Source: Acanthaster planci (taxonomy: Eukaryota; Echinodermata; Asteroidea; Valvatida; Acanthasteridae). From it: 24,220 nt of DNA. The notes below the pieces were generated by a model that had not been told where the DNA came from, did no database searches, and was given only the letters and a program-made list of their open reading frames with translations. The stretch lies in assembly GCF_001949145.1 (NCBI RefSeq), contig NW_019091357.1:2453920-2478139 (forward strand), given 5' to 3'. How positions within the stretch are numbered: position 1 is the stretch's first letter; the number at the start of each line of letters is the position of its first letter. Both the position numbers and the translations under genes were made by a program. This document shows positions 1-9,500 of the stretch, in pieces.

Positions 1-653
1 GGCCAGGCGTGTGCCTCAATGACTTCACTTATTGTACACTGAAGCTCATGTTCATGCTTGGCTGAGCACCATAGAATGTGAGACAATGCAACAGCTTAGT
101 TGTGTTTCAGAGCCCAATTAGCTGGAAGGGTCAAAAAGCATTGGGTGGTGTGTATTGCGTAGTACTGCACGACTTTAAAATGGCCACCTTTCACTCTCTT
201 TGCACATGGAATGACCCTGAGGCAAGGGGGTGAGAGACTGGGAGTGTCTCAGAGAGCTGGGGGGGGGTTACAATGACATGAATGAGACTGGCCAGTATAG
301 TGGTAACCCTATAGTGGTAAAATGATGTACATGTATGTGTCTCAATTTAGGACATTTGAAAAAAAATGACTGAAATATTGGACCTCTTACCGTTTTGTGT
401 TTAGGTTTTGGAAAACTGTGAAGCTTTTTTTTTTTAATGTCCTGACAACCAGAAATTTGATTTTTTTGTATCAATAATCATTTTTATGGATAATTATAAC
501 AAATAAGTGATTTGGGGGAAGATTTGCAAACAGATACATGTCAGACATTGCATTATTTTTCTGAATAAAAGGGTCTCGACAGTTACATGTAATTTGTTCA
601 TGCTGAGATACGTCTTCAAAGTACTTCATTTCTGTGATTCAGAATCACAAATA
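1..653. other. Non-coding flank, no gene seen
   Basis: AT-rich sequence with homopolymer runs (poly-G near 260, poly-A near 360 and poly-T near 425-435). No open frame here combines a plausible acceptor or donor with protein-like composition. The short open frames look random. Confidence 0.6.
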
Positions 654-911
654 GCGCCCTCACATTACCAGAATATACTCATAAACAGTGTCCTCACATG
701 ACTGCAATATCATTGTAACTCATAAATAGCGCCCTCACATTACCTCGATATCGATTTAACTCATAAACAGCGCCCTCACATAACTGAAATATCACTGTAA
801 CTCATAAATAGCGCCCTCACATTACTGTGATATCATTCCAACTCACACACAGTGCCCTCACATAACCACAATGTCATTCTATTTCATAACCAGCGCCCTC
901 ACATTACTTGG
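654..911. repeat. 41-bp minisatellite with GCGCCCTCACATTAC core
   Basis: The core GCGCCCTCAC (variants GTGTCCTCAC and GTGCCCTCAC) begins at 654, 688, 729, 770, 811, 852 and 893. Spacing is 34 for the first interval and exactly 41 for the next five. Each unit also carries an ACTCATAAA-like word before the core and an ATATCATT-like word after it. The last full core ends near 907. This is a diverged tandem array of about six to seven units. GCGCCCTC words also recur elsewhere, for example its complement near 1822, so the unit may derive from a dispersed repeat. Confidence 0.85.
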
Positions 912-1164
912 TTAAAACTCAATTTTTTTATACATCATTTTCAGGGCCCTAAAGACCTGGAAAAGGTGCTGACCAAAGTTTTTTTTTTCAGTGTCGTGAG
1001 ACTTCAGTACTCTGTAGCGGATGTTTTTTCTTTTGATGCCAGAAAATAGCCAAATTAAATAACGCTCATTTTTTGCGACGTGAATATCATTTGTTTAAAT
1101 TATTAATCACTACGTATGATCCTTCGATCCTTTGAGTAGTGTACAAATGCAGATAGACTTGCTT

Positions 1165-1360
1165 CATCACTAAGGTGGAAGCAAGGAACTGCATCTCTGA
1201 CAAGATTGAGTCCTTTCTTGCCTTTTTGTGAATCAATGCCTAAGATTCAGATGAGGTTCCCTCATGCAATCTTGGAAACTGTTCCTCCTCAGTGATGGAG
1301 GCGAGGACTGGCATCTATCTGAGTTACTTCCTCTCCTTGACATTCTCATGAATCATCTCT
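1165..1360 (-). repeat. Two degenerate repeats of the last candidate exon
   Basis: On the minus strand the frame of the candidate terminal exon at 1488-1369 continues past its stop. It contains two further diverged units around 1294-1353 and 1172-1245. Each has an I-H-x-x-x-(R/K) stretch followed after about 15 residues by an (V/F)-L-A-S motif, echoing A-L-A-S-F in the exon. The LAS motifs lie near 1415, 1300 and 1180, a spacing of about 115-120 nt. In-frame stops (TGA at 1371, then TAA and TAG) separate the first units. This is either decayed coding duplication or 3' UTR derived from it. Confidence 0.45.
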
Positions 1361-1368
1361 GTGAAGTC

Positions 1369-1488
1369 TCATAGGATCTTGTCCTCCATCTTCCTTCTCT
1401 CCAGGATGAAGGAGGCGAGGGCGCTCTTCTCATCAGCATCATGGTCTGTTTCTCCTGGGGCATACCCACAGCTTTCATATGAGGAGGT
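1369..1488 (-). CDS. Candidate terminal coding exon of an unidentified gene
   Basis: A good acceptor (minus strand TTTCTTCCCCAG, AG at 1490-1489) is followed in phase 0 by 39 codons and a TGA at 1371-1369. The peptide starts TSSYESCGYAPGE and ends in a charged stretch with ALASFILERRKMEDKIL, plausibly helical. No family was recognised. It probably belongs to the minus-strand gene that starts near 6241, because no other promoter or first exon is obvious between. The exons linking it to that gene were not found, and a weak donor near 3193 (CACAG followed by GTAAGAG) hints that more exist. It could instead be a remnant of a decaying gene, given the in-frame stops and degraded repeats right after it. 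Confidence 0.45.
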   Translation of the reverse strand, partial: TSSYESCGYAPGETDHDADEKSALASFILERRKMEDKIL

Positions 1489-1559
1489 CTGGGGAAGAAA
1501 TTAATGACAAAAGGAACTAAGTTGCAGCAGAAATTGAGACACTTCTTCAAAATTTACAG

Positions 1560-2915
1560 GATCCTTGTACGCTCCTTATTTTTACACCTTTTATTTCATA
1601 AAAAAACCGTTAGTGTCTTTTGCTTTACATCCAGTTTCATGTCAGAAAATGAACTATGACAAGAGGATGCCTTTGACGATGCGCACCCATTACTTCTGAA
1701 AGCGTTTTTGATTTGTACTCTTTGTTAAAAATATTTTTCCAGACACCCCTTTAGGGTTTAGTGAATCAGAAGTGACATTTTTTAAACACTTAAAATTGTC
1801 TTTCCCTTTTCCTAACAAGTGAGGGCGCTGTTTTCGAGTAATACTGTAACATCAATCAGGGAAGACCACTAACCTAAAATATCTAAATACCAACAGCTCC
1901 TACAGAAATCAATGATTGATCCCGAAAGTGTGGGCAGAAATATTTCAACAGTATGCTCAAGCCTGTTGAGTTGGATGCAAGTCGAAAATTTTGGATGGTG
2001 ACTGAAATACTGTTAAGTGTTTACGGCGTGGTCCCTTTTTGTGTTTTGGTTCAATATTTGTCAAAATTAAGGTAGATCCTTCTTTAAATATGAGCTTTGA
2101 ACATAAATTTTTGTCCATATTCATTGCTTACCTTCAAAAAGCCTGAACAAATCCCCATAATGTATGTGATTTTAATTTTTAGACTTATTTTGGAATGTTT
2201 TGGAAACACAGTTCTCAGTGCCCTATCAGATAAAATTTGAGAAAATATGTTAAATTTGGTTTTCAAAATATTTACAAAACAACAGGGATGCCAGGAATTT
2301 ATCTGAATTTCACCTAATGTGCACCTTGGCTTCTACTAATGACTTGTAATAATGGGCAATATTATGAGGAAGAAAAATTGAACTGTGCCAGGTTAAACAT
2401 TAATTAAAAGACCAACAGGGCCAAAAATGTTCGGGCAATTGCCACAGTTGTTCCCAATCCATCTTCTTTGATGTAGAGCAGTGCGCACAGCAAATCATGA
2501 AACCCCTGGGGACAAGGCAGCCATTTGCTCTTGGTTATTGAAAATGGAGACTTTCCTTAAATTATGCCCCTGCTGTTGTCGGTCTAAAAGTATTTTATGT
2601 CTATGATTAGACGCTTCATTTCATGAGTTTTACTATTAAAACTATGAAACCAAAATTGCTCCTTGAACATGTTGAACATGTCTCAGGAAATGTGGACCAT
2701 CAATCAACGGTAATTTGTCATGAAACAGCAACGAACCATGAAGGAAAAGGAACTTTAGGCCGGGAAAATGTGAACTATTCCAGTACAGTGGGTGCATTCA
2801 ACTAGCTTGCCCTGGTACAAGGGTTTAACCTCATCTTTTTTGTCTTGATTGGTTAACACAATGCACACAACCATCCCCAGGTCAGGGTTGCCATAAAAGC
2901 TAGCCACAAGCACCC
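1560..2915. other. Intron or intergenic sequence, no exon supported
   Basis: AT-rich sequence with only short, stop-ridden frames. A GAGGGCGCT word occurs near 1822. If the minus-strand gene runs to 1369 this is intronic. Confidence 0.5.
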
Positions 2916-3156
2916 AAGGGCGGATCCAGGACCCAATTTTTTTTGGGGGGGGGGGTTGGGGACAAATTTGATTCTGGGGTCCAAAATGTTTTAAATTAGA
3001 AAGTTGTTCGAGGGGTTAGGCTACATTTCCACTTTTCAAAAGAAGGGAAATTAAATAGACCAAAAAGATCCTTTCACGTTTTCAAATGACAACTATTTTG
3101 CTCCTGTTTTGGTCATGACCCCAAGTGGCCCCTCCCCCTTTCCTGGATTCATCCTT
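2916..3156. mobile_element. MITE-like element with GGATCCAGG inverted ends
   Basis: The left end AAGGGCGGATCCAGG (2916-2930) pairs with the right end CCTGGATTCATCCTT (3142-3156), an imperfect 15-bp terminal inverted repeat. Just inside the left end is a long T run followed by a G run (about 2937-2955). The matching right side is C-rich (CCCCTCCCCC). The size, about 241 bp, and the lack of coding fit a non-autonomous DNA element. No clear target-site duplication was seen. Confidence 0.55.
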
Positions 3157-3470
3157 CCCGAAAGCCAGCAATGAGATGAAACACAGGACTCTTACCTGTG
3201 CTACTCATGAAGTAACCTGCCTCTTCACTTTGGAGATATCATCAGTCAGTCCACTTGCACCATGACACTAGCCAGCCTCAACATTCATGTAGGCAGCCAT
3301 GGCAGTACATGTACATTCACCTGCTAATGAGGCCTTCCCAAATCTAAACACAGGGAAAAACGGCAGAAAAACAAGAAAAGGTCACCTAAGGTTTTTCAGT
3401 CACACTGTAATAATAATGTTTTCCCCAAATGAGCAAAACTTAACAAATTGTGAAAACTCTGGCTGTGTGA
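3157..3470. other. Non-coding stretch with one possible small exon
   Basis: On the minus strand, GCACAG followed by GTAAGAG near 3194 resembles a donor, preceded by an open frame of only about 11 codons after a possible acceptor. All longer frames through the site hit stops. It may be a small exon of the unidentified minus-strand gene, but support is weak. Confidence 0.2.
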
Positions 3471-3540
3471 ATGGAAATTTCTTGAAGAACCTCTGAATTT
3501 TACAATATTTGTATTGGGAAGGAAAGTCATGCATACGAAG

Positions 3541-3657
3541 TTAGTACAAAAAACCAGCATTGGACAGCCCAATTCTTGGGGGATTGCCGCAGCCTGTGCC
3601 AATGTAACCAAGCTCTTGTAGAGATGAGACGTTAGGAAGTACCAGGGCCAAATCTAC
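3541..3657 (-). CDS. Candidate coding exon ending in a stop, unidentified gene
   Basis: After a strong acceptor (TTAATTTTTGCAG, AG at 3659-3658) a phase-0 frame runs 38 codons to TAA at 3543-3541, reading VDLALVLPNVSSLQELGYIG at its start and a Gly/Cys/Pro-rich middle. It would follow in phase if the previous exon uses the acceptor TTCCAG near 3794 and ends at 3718. The same sequence is repeated in copy B at 4526-4642. No family was recognised. It may be an alternative 3' end of the gene, since a second candidate terminal exon lies at 1488-1369, or it may not be coding. Confidence 0.3.
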   Translation of the reverse strand, partial: VDLALVLPNVSSLQELGYIGTGCGNPPRIGLSNAGFLY

Positions 3658-3717
3658 CTGCAAAAATTAATTTCTTCACGGATGGCAAATATGACCGACA
3701 AGTGACAGCTTTTCTAC

Positions 3718-3814
3718 CTGCTGTTTTCTCCATCCACTGTTCCTGTTCCTCATCACTGTGAGAGTAGCTGTCACTTGGGTCCTCACTGGAATTGAGTCTT
3801 TCTTGAGCCCACTT
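3718..3814 (-). CDS. Candidate acidic Ser-rich exon, copy A (copy B 4703-4800)
   Basis: The minus strand has a pyrimidine-rich acceptor (GTTGTTCTTCTCAAG, AG at 3816-3815). The donor is CAG followed by GTAGAA, with its GT at 3717-3716. The phase-0 frame starts KWAQERLNSSEDPSDSYS and continues SDEEQEQWMEKTA: highly charged, protein-like and probably disordered. In copy B a 1-nt insertion (CTCAAGTTCC versus CTCAATTCC) breaks this frame and gives an early stop, unless a later acceptor (TTCCAG) is used. The frame that would join the other exons is therefore unsettled. Confidence 0.35.
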
Positions 3815-5067
3815 CTTGAGAAGAACAACACGGAGATAAAATACGGATGTCATCACCGACTCTTGGTCTTAACTTCAGCAGTGAAAACAGAGTGGTGACT
3901 TCATCATAAAAACATGGACAAAAAATGTAAGCAGTATCTTTCCTTAGTGGAAAGCCGCATTGAATTGTCAAATTTGTCAAAGGAAGTCACAGTGCAAAGG
4001 TTTTGTGTAGAATTGTTCATTTTGTTTCTGATATCTAGGGCCTTTTTGCACACAGTCGTTGGACAAAGTACATGTACTTACCTTCTCTGTCTGTGCTACG
4101 GTTAACATCAGAGTCATCTTCATCCTTTTCTGTGAGGCCAAACTTGTCAGAGCTGACAAAGTGTAGACAAAGTAATAATTATTTAAGCAGCAAGACGTAA
4201 GGACAGTATAGAAGGACGGTGGTTCCTGGAAACCTGTCCGAATCCTAAAAAATCCTCCCCAGAATGATACATTCTCCAAAATTCTATGGACACATCAAGT
4301 CCCATTTGAATTCAAAGAGGCTGGGCTGGGCTCTACCTTCCTCAATCTTCCACAAAATCTCCAGGTGGATTTTGAAGGATCTGGGAAGGTTGGCATTAAG
4401 ACACATGTAATAGTACCGGGGAAAATGAGTAAACTTGCTGGAATAAAGTTCACNGATGGAAATTTCTTGAAGAACCTCTGAATTTTACAATATTTGTATT
4501 GGGAAGGAAAGTCATGCATACGAAGTTAGTACAAAAAACCAGCATTGGACAGCCCAATTCTTGGGGGATTGCCGCAGCCTGTGCCAATGTAACCAAGCTC
4601 TTGTAGAGATGAGACGTTAGGAACTACCAGGGCCAAATCTACCTGCAAAAATTAATTTCTTCACGGATGGCAAATATGACCGTCAAGTGACAGCTTTTGT
4701 ACCTGCTGTTTTCTCCATCCACTGTTCTTGTTCCTCATCACTGTGAGAGTAGCTGTCACTTGGGTCCTCACTGGAACTTGAGTCTCTCTTGAGCCCACGT
4801 CTTGAGAAGAACACAAAGGAGGTAAAATATGGATATCATCACTGACTCTAGGTGTTAACTTCAGCAGTGAAAACAGAGTAGTGACTTCATCATAAAAACA
4901 TGAACAAAAAATGTACGCAGTATCTTTCCTTAGTGGAAAGCCGCATTGAATTGTCAAATTTGTCAAAGGAAGTCACAGTGCAAAGGTTTTGTATAAAATT
5001 GTTCATTTTCTTTTTGATATCTAAGACCTTTTTACACACAGTCTGTTTACAAAGTACATGTACTTAC

Positions 5068-5138
5068 CTTCTCTGTCTGTGCTACGGTTAACATCAGAGT
5101 CATCTTCATCCTTTTCTGTGAGGCCAAACTTGTCAGAG
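5068..5138 (-). CDS. Candidate acidic exon, copy B (copy A 4083-4153)
   Basis: The acceptor TACACTTTGTCAG (AG at 5140-5139) opens a 71-nt exon that ends at a consensus donor GAAG followed by GTAAGT. Joined to the exon at 5490 the frame reads on as DSDKFGLTEKDEDDSDVNR, very acidic and protein-like, ending in phase 1. Both copies are identical across the exon and its splice sites, which supports it. No known domain is visible. Confidence 0.5.
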
Positions 5139-5489
5139 CTGACAAAGTGTAGACAAAGTAATAATTATTTAAGCAGCAAGACGTAAGGACAGTGTAGAAA
5201 GACGGTGGTTCCTGGAAACCTGTCCGAATCCTAAAAAATCCTCCCCAGAATGATACATTCTCCAAAATTCTAAGGACACATCAAGTCCCATTTGAATTCA
5301 AAGAGGCTGGGCCGGGCTCTACCTTCCTCAATCTTCCACAAATCTCCTGGTGGATTTTGAAGGATCTGGGAAGGTTGGCATTAAGACACATGTAATAGTA
5401 CCGGGGAAAATGAGTAAACTTGCGGGAATAAAGTTCACTTTCTCAATCCAGCTTGTCATTGAATAACCTGGTGCTGGGAAGGAACTTAC

Positions 5490-5548
5490 TCAGGTTCTGT
5501 GCTCTCCACTGATGCTGCCCACTCATTGGCCACTCCTTGCTCCATCAT
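5490..5548 (-). CDS. Candidate first coding exon of an unidentified gene
   Basis: The minus strand has the acceptor TTTTATTGTAG (AG at 5570-5569), a short leader, then two adjacent ATGs (5548 and 5545), and a consensus donor GTAAGT with its GT at 5489-5488. The peptide starts MMEQGVANEWAASVESTEP and ends in phase 2, which joins in frame to the acidic exon at 5138. Start choice: 5548 is the first ATG after the acceptor, and the exon upstream (ending at 6241) is probably untranslated. The product is unidentified; an acidic, possibly nuclear or disordered protein is a guess from composition only. Confidence 0.5.
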
Positions 5549-5568
5549 CTTCTCTTAATGCCTGCCTC

Positions 5569-6234
5569 CTACAATAAAACAAAAACAATGCATCCCTTCA
5601 GCTTTCACTCTTGTCACAGCAACATCCTTCATTTAGTGTTGAAGTCCCCTAACTGTTCACCCCCTAACTTTGGTGCAGTTTGATTTTTTGCCTCCAGTGC
5701 CTTGCAGGAGCAACATTTTTACCTCAAATTTCAAAGTAAGTGAACTTTCATCCAACTCCCACTAATCTAATTCAAAACTCCCGATTTTACTCACCCACTA
5801 CAACTTTCCAATGAAATTTTATTTTGGCTCAATTTTCTAATTTTGTTTTTCTTCAGTGCAAAAGGGACACTTCTAAACCTGCCAAAACCTTCTAAATCTG
5901 TGGTCTGGAGCTAGGTCTAGGTCTTCGCTGCATTGGAAATGTATGGAGACACATAGACAATAGACCTAGCCGTAGCTCTAGAAGCCCGTTTCGGATACAA
6001 CCTTAGTTATAGCCACAGACGGCACTACGACGGCATAAGACATAAAGTGTCCCAAATTGCCACACATTTCACATTCAGGCAAGATACATCTCAAAAGGCA
6101 GTTTCTAACTTTTCCGGTCAGTTCTGAATTTGACTCTCAAAAATGAAGAAAACCTTGGTATAAATAGAAGATTTCAACTGCGAATTCCTTTTGGAAAACA
6201 GTTTAGGGAACGAGTTTCAATGCCAGTAAATACT
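5569..6234 (-). other. Intron 1 of the unidentified gene, with a dispersed repeat
   Basis: This sequence lies between the leader exon donor (TTCCG followed by GTGAGT at 6240-6235) and the acceptor at 5570-5569. It contains inverted AGCTAGGTCTAGG / CCTAGCCGTAGCTC words at about 5910-5980, described separately. No coding frame is supported. Confidence 0.45.
5905..6003. repeat. Dispersed repeat fragment with inverted AGCTAGG words
   Basis: The left part (CTGGAGCTAGGTCTAGGTC, about 5905-5925) is roughly complementary to the right part (AGACCTAGCCGTAGCTCTAG, about 5963-5982). The right end, continuing AAGCCCGTTTCGGATACAACC, resembles a stretch near 13380-13412 (TAGTTCTGGAAGCCGTTTTC then GGGATGAGACC). 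These look like copies of one repeat family. Confidence 0.4.
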
Positions 6235-6460
6235 ACTCACCGGAAGTAAAAAAATCGTCTGGCAAGTGACATTCATTGTTGGCTGCAGTACGGCCTCATC
6301 CTAGCTCACTGGTGGCGCTGTAACCGGACCTGGTGCTGTCACACAGCAGCCAGCTGCGTGGGCACAATCTAAATAGATGTCCTGGACGAGAGCGTCGGTT
6401 AGAATTTTACTTGTGTAGTCTATGTTAGTTTTGCTGCACGGTCAGGCATAGCTTACCTCG
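6235..6460 (-). promoter_or_regulatory. Leader exon and likely promoter with an ETS-type site
   Basis: CCGGAAGT at 6240-6247 matches the ETS/GABP consensus typical of housekeeping promoters, and it overlaps the end of a probable untranslated exon on the minus strand (donor GTGAGT at 6240-6235). No TATA box was seen. A second donor-like site (CCCGAG followed by GTAAGC, GT at 6456-6455) could end an alternative leader exon or belong to the 3' end of the upstream Ig gene. The transcription start is not defined by the sequence. Confidence 0.4.
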
Positions 6461-6516
6461 GGATTTTTGTTCAATCTTTTATGATCTTCTGGCTTCTTCT
6501 CGCTTCGTCCATCCGA

Positions 6517-6563
6517 TCATGGGAGGGCATCTTCACCACGCCCTGTCAAAGCTGCAAACACTG
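6517..6563 (-). CDS. Exon 20: probable C-terminal exon
   Basis: The acceptor TTTGGTTTATTCACAG (AG at 6565-6564) and phase 1 give AVFAALTGRGEDALP and then TGA at 6519-6517. No membrane anchor or GPI-like tail is evident. Two alternative downstream acceptors give the same frame and stop. A donor-like GTAAGC lies 60 nt past the stop, and no AATAAA is seen on this strand between the stop and 6243, so the true last exon could differ. Confidence 0.5.
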
Positions 6564-9500
6564 CTGTGAATAAACCAAACTTGAAGGAGGAAAGACAGAC
6601 CAGCAGAGAGGAAGAGAAGTGGGTGGAGAGACACCGACCTAATTCCCTAAAAACTCTTACTTACTTTCGATTTTCCACTTACCTAGCTGGCCACTCAGAG
6701 TCACCGTAGCCTCTCCCGTGCCGTTATTCACTGAGCACACGTAGTCGCCGTCCTCCGTCCCCGAGTACGGGTTGAGGTCCACGTGCAGACGAAACACTCC
6801 GCCGCTGCGGTCCTCGTACACGGAGTGGATGACGTCATTTTCTATTCTCAGGCGATCATTACCAACGACTCGCAGCCAATCGGCGTGATGGACGTGATCG
6901 ACGTCATCAGCGGTGCAAATAAAGCGGACGGGCTGACCTTGAACTGGTTTCGTCACACTTGCAGAAATGGATCCATTGTAAGCTGCATTGTATACAATAC
7001 ACTGTGAATATTAATTAATTTGATTCAATTCAATTCATACACCTTTTGATATCGATAAAGATGACACTTAAGAATTAAGTATCTAGACAAAGAAGAAACC
7101 CCCAAACAGTGGAAGCAGGGATGGCGCAGAGAGGTTTGAAAAAGTTAATTCCATTTTGTCTCAAGAATAAAAACGAAAATTATGAAGAAAAATTGTAAAG
7201 CTACAAGACAATCCGCCTCGAGCAGAAGCCCCCCTCATCGGTTGAAAAGAGCCATATTGGTCCAGAGTGATCATTTTCGTTGGTAGCGATGCGACCGTGA
7301 CGGATGCATTTTCTCAGTCGTTCGTGAACCACCAATGCGCAATTACTACCAAAGAAGCCTCCATTGCAAGGAGAATTGCGCCCTCTCTCTTCCCCATACA
7401 GAATGTCCATTTAAAATGGAAGAAAAAATACCTTTCATACAAACGCTCAGTTTTTAATTTGTACCCGTTGAGCCTGTATTGAAATAAGTCATACTCATCA
7501 TGCGCGTGACTTGAAGCGCACATTAAATTAGCCAACTGTGGGAGAACCCCAAGCTGACCCAATTACTAATCGGGATAGTAAGATTTTTTTGTTTCTCACC
7601 GAAACGGGCTTCCAGCGTGATATTAACGACTTGTCCCGCAGCCGTAAATGAGCACCTGTATGTCCCGTCGTCCTGGCTGAAACTATAATGGTGGACTGTC
7701 AGCCTCGAGACCTTGGTCAGATTACCCACTACAACAAATAAGTTGTTCTGGATCTAAGCCACGAGGGGAAAAAAGGAAGAAAACTATTTGCTTGGGTAGC
7801 TTTTTTCACAAATTAATAAGTTTCCACTCGTCCACAGGCTGAGTAAATATAAAAACAAGATAAGGAAATTTTATACATGTATAAAGCCAAGAACAAGGTG
7901 GAGATATGAGCAGAAACGGCTGAATAAAACTAACAATAGTTTGAGGGAGTTCTTTCTATAAGACTTCAAATTGTGGCAGCGTAGGGTTAGCAAATGGTAA
8001 GGAGTTGTAATGTGGAATAACCTGGTACTTGCTGGTAGTGTGGTTAACCCCGTCGCCATTTGGAATAACCCAAATGACGTCAGGTTCAATGTTGGGATAG
8101 GACACTGCGCATTCCAGCTGGTAGGAATTGGTTCCTTGGTCAAAGGTGGCGTTCGCCCAAACTTTTCGGAGGCCAGACTCTGTAATGAAGGGGAAAAATT
8201 GCAAATATCGCTTACTAATAAATTGTGTTTACTAATAAATAGAAGGCGGAAAGAGTTTAGAGTAATAATGTGCGCATGAACTCACTGCCCACAACAACCG
8301 AAGTATCCCTAGCGGTGTCAGAGTTCACTAGGCATGCGTACTCCCCCTCGTCACTTTGGATAAATCGGCTGATCGTCAGCGTTGACTGCCAACTGGTCGC
8401 ATTGTTCACTATTTTAGCGATGAGATATCGTCCACTGGACCTCACTATGGTAAAAGGATCGCTCGTCGCTGCCGTGCGGTGGCCCCACTCCATGACGTAA
8501 ATGTCGTCATCAGACGCTACGCATGTGATGATTACGTCACTTCCATAGTAGGGAGTTTGATCGCTTGATACAGTGACAATACCTTGAAATTCTGTGAAAA
8601 TAATGAAAGAATAAAAGCATTAATGTCAGTCGGTAATTTAGCGATGTACAGGAACGGAAATGATATTTCAGAATTTGATTTCTGTGGACTTAGTAAAAGG
8701 ACTTAAAATGTTTAACTTACTGTACTGTGTGGATATATTAGCCTTCTCAACCTTGATCCCAGACTGTGCAACGCACGTAAAGGTCACATTATCGAGGTCC
8801 GGACGAAAACCAATGAGTGTCAGAGTGGATACCCTCGTGGGGAATGTGTCTATCGTGTCCGAGATCTCCCAAACGCCCTGGACCGGCGAGACGGGCGAAC
8901 CATCGGCCAGCCAAGTGACGTTGGGTACTGGGTAATGCTCGGTGAGACACGTCAAGGTGAAATTATTGCCGACGACGTCGTAGTGTTTGCTCAGCTGCAC
9001 GATTCGAAGTGTAGATTCTGAAAGGTGAATGAACAGAGGCTATTCTGGTGACAAGATGAGCCCCCAGTAGGATTTAGAAAGTTAATAACTGACGGTTCGC
9101 TCCTAACCCTGATCGACTGTAACTGTACAGCGATCTCTTGTTTAACAGTAACGCTGTAGCTTCGAACAGTTCTTTAGAAACACAATCTTGGATAGTGCAA
9201 AACTGATTCAAATCAAATAAAAATGAGCTTCCCCTTGCTCTTTCGCAGCCTGCCCGAAGGTAAACACCTCACCCATCTCAAGGCATCCTTGTAGACATGG
9301 ACTCGCCCGTAAGGCAGAGTCCAGCGACGCTCTTACCTCCCACGGCGCACCCGTAGATCTCCACCCTCACCATGATTTCATTGTTCCAGAGTTTGGGCGA
9401 GAAGCGGAGGAACCTCGTGGTGATATTAGGGGTGAGAGTGGTGAAGCTGGTCGGACCCTCACTGTAGTTTGAGTTGAATACCTGGAACAAAGCAAACACC

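Larger units (their letters stand above)
3471..5438. repeat. 983-bp near-identical direct repeat joined at a single N
   Basis: Copy A spans 3471-4453 and copy B 4456-5438, with a constant offset of 985 nt at both ends. They begin at ATGGAAATTTCTTGAAG and end at AATAAAGTTCAC. The only ambiguous base in the window, N at 4454, lies exactly at the junction. Copies differ by scattered substitutions and small indels, such as AATTGAGTC versus ACTTGAGTC near 3789/4775, and an extra A in CCACAAAATC near 4351. The pattern suggests two haplotypes placed in tandem by the assembler rather than a true duplication. Confidence 0.9.

Noticed and set aside
1353-1550. Minus-strand 65-codon frame starting at 1550
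   Set aside because: It overlaps the candidate terminal exon in another frame and ignores the strong acceptor at 1490. Its Arg/Pro-rich peptide is a shadow.
4661-4966. 101-codon minus-strand frame in copy B
   Set aside because: It reads through intron and splice sites; its counterpart in copy A is broken by the 1-nt indel.
5325-5439. Open frame with FTHFPRYYYMCLNANLPR on the minus strand
   Set aside because: It looks protein-like, but the intron back to the donor at 5489 would be only about 50 nt, no good acceptor precedes it, and an indel shifts the frame in the other copy.
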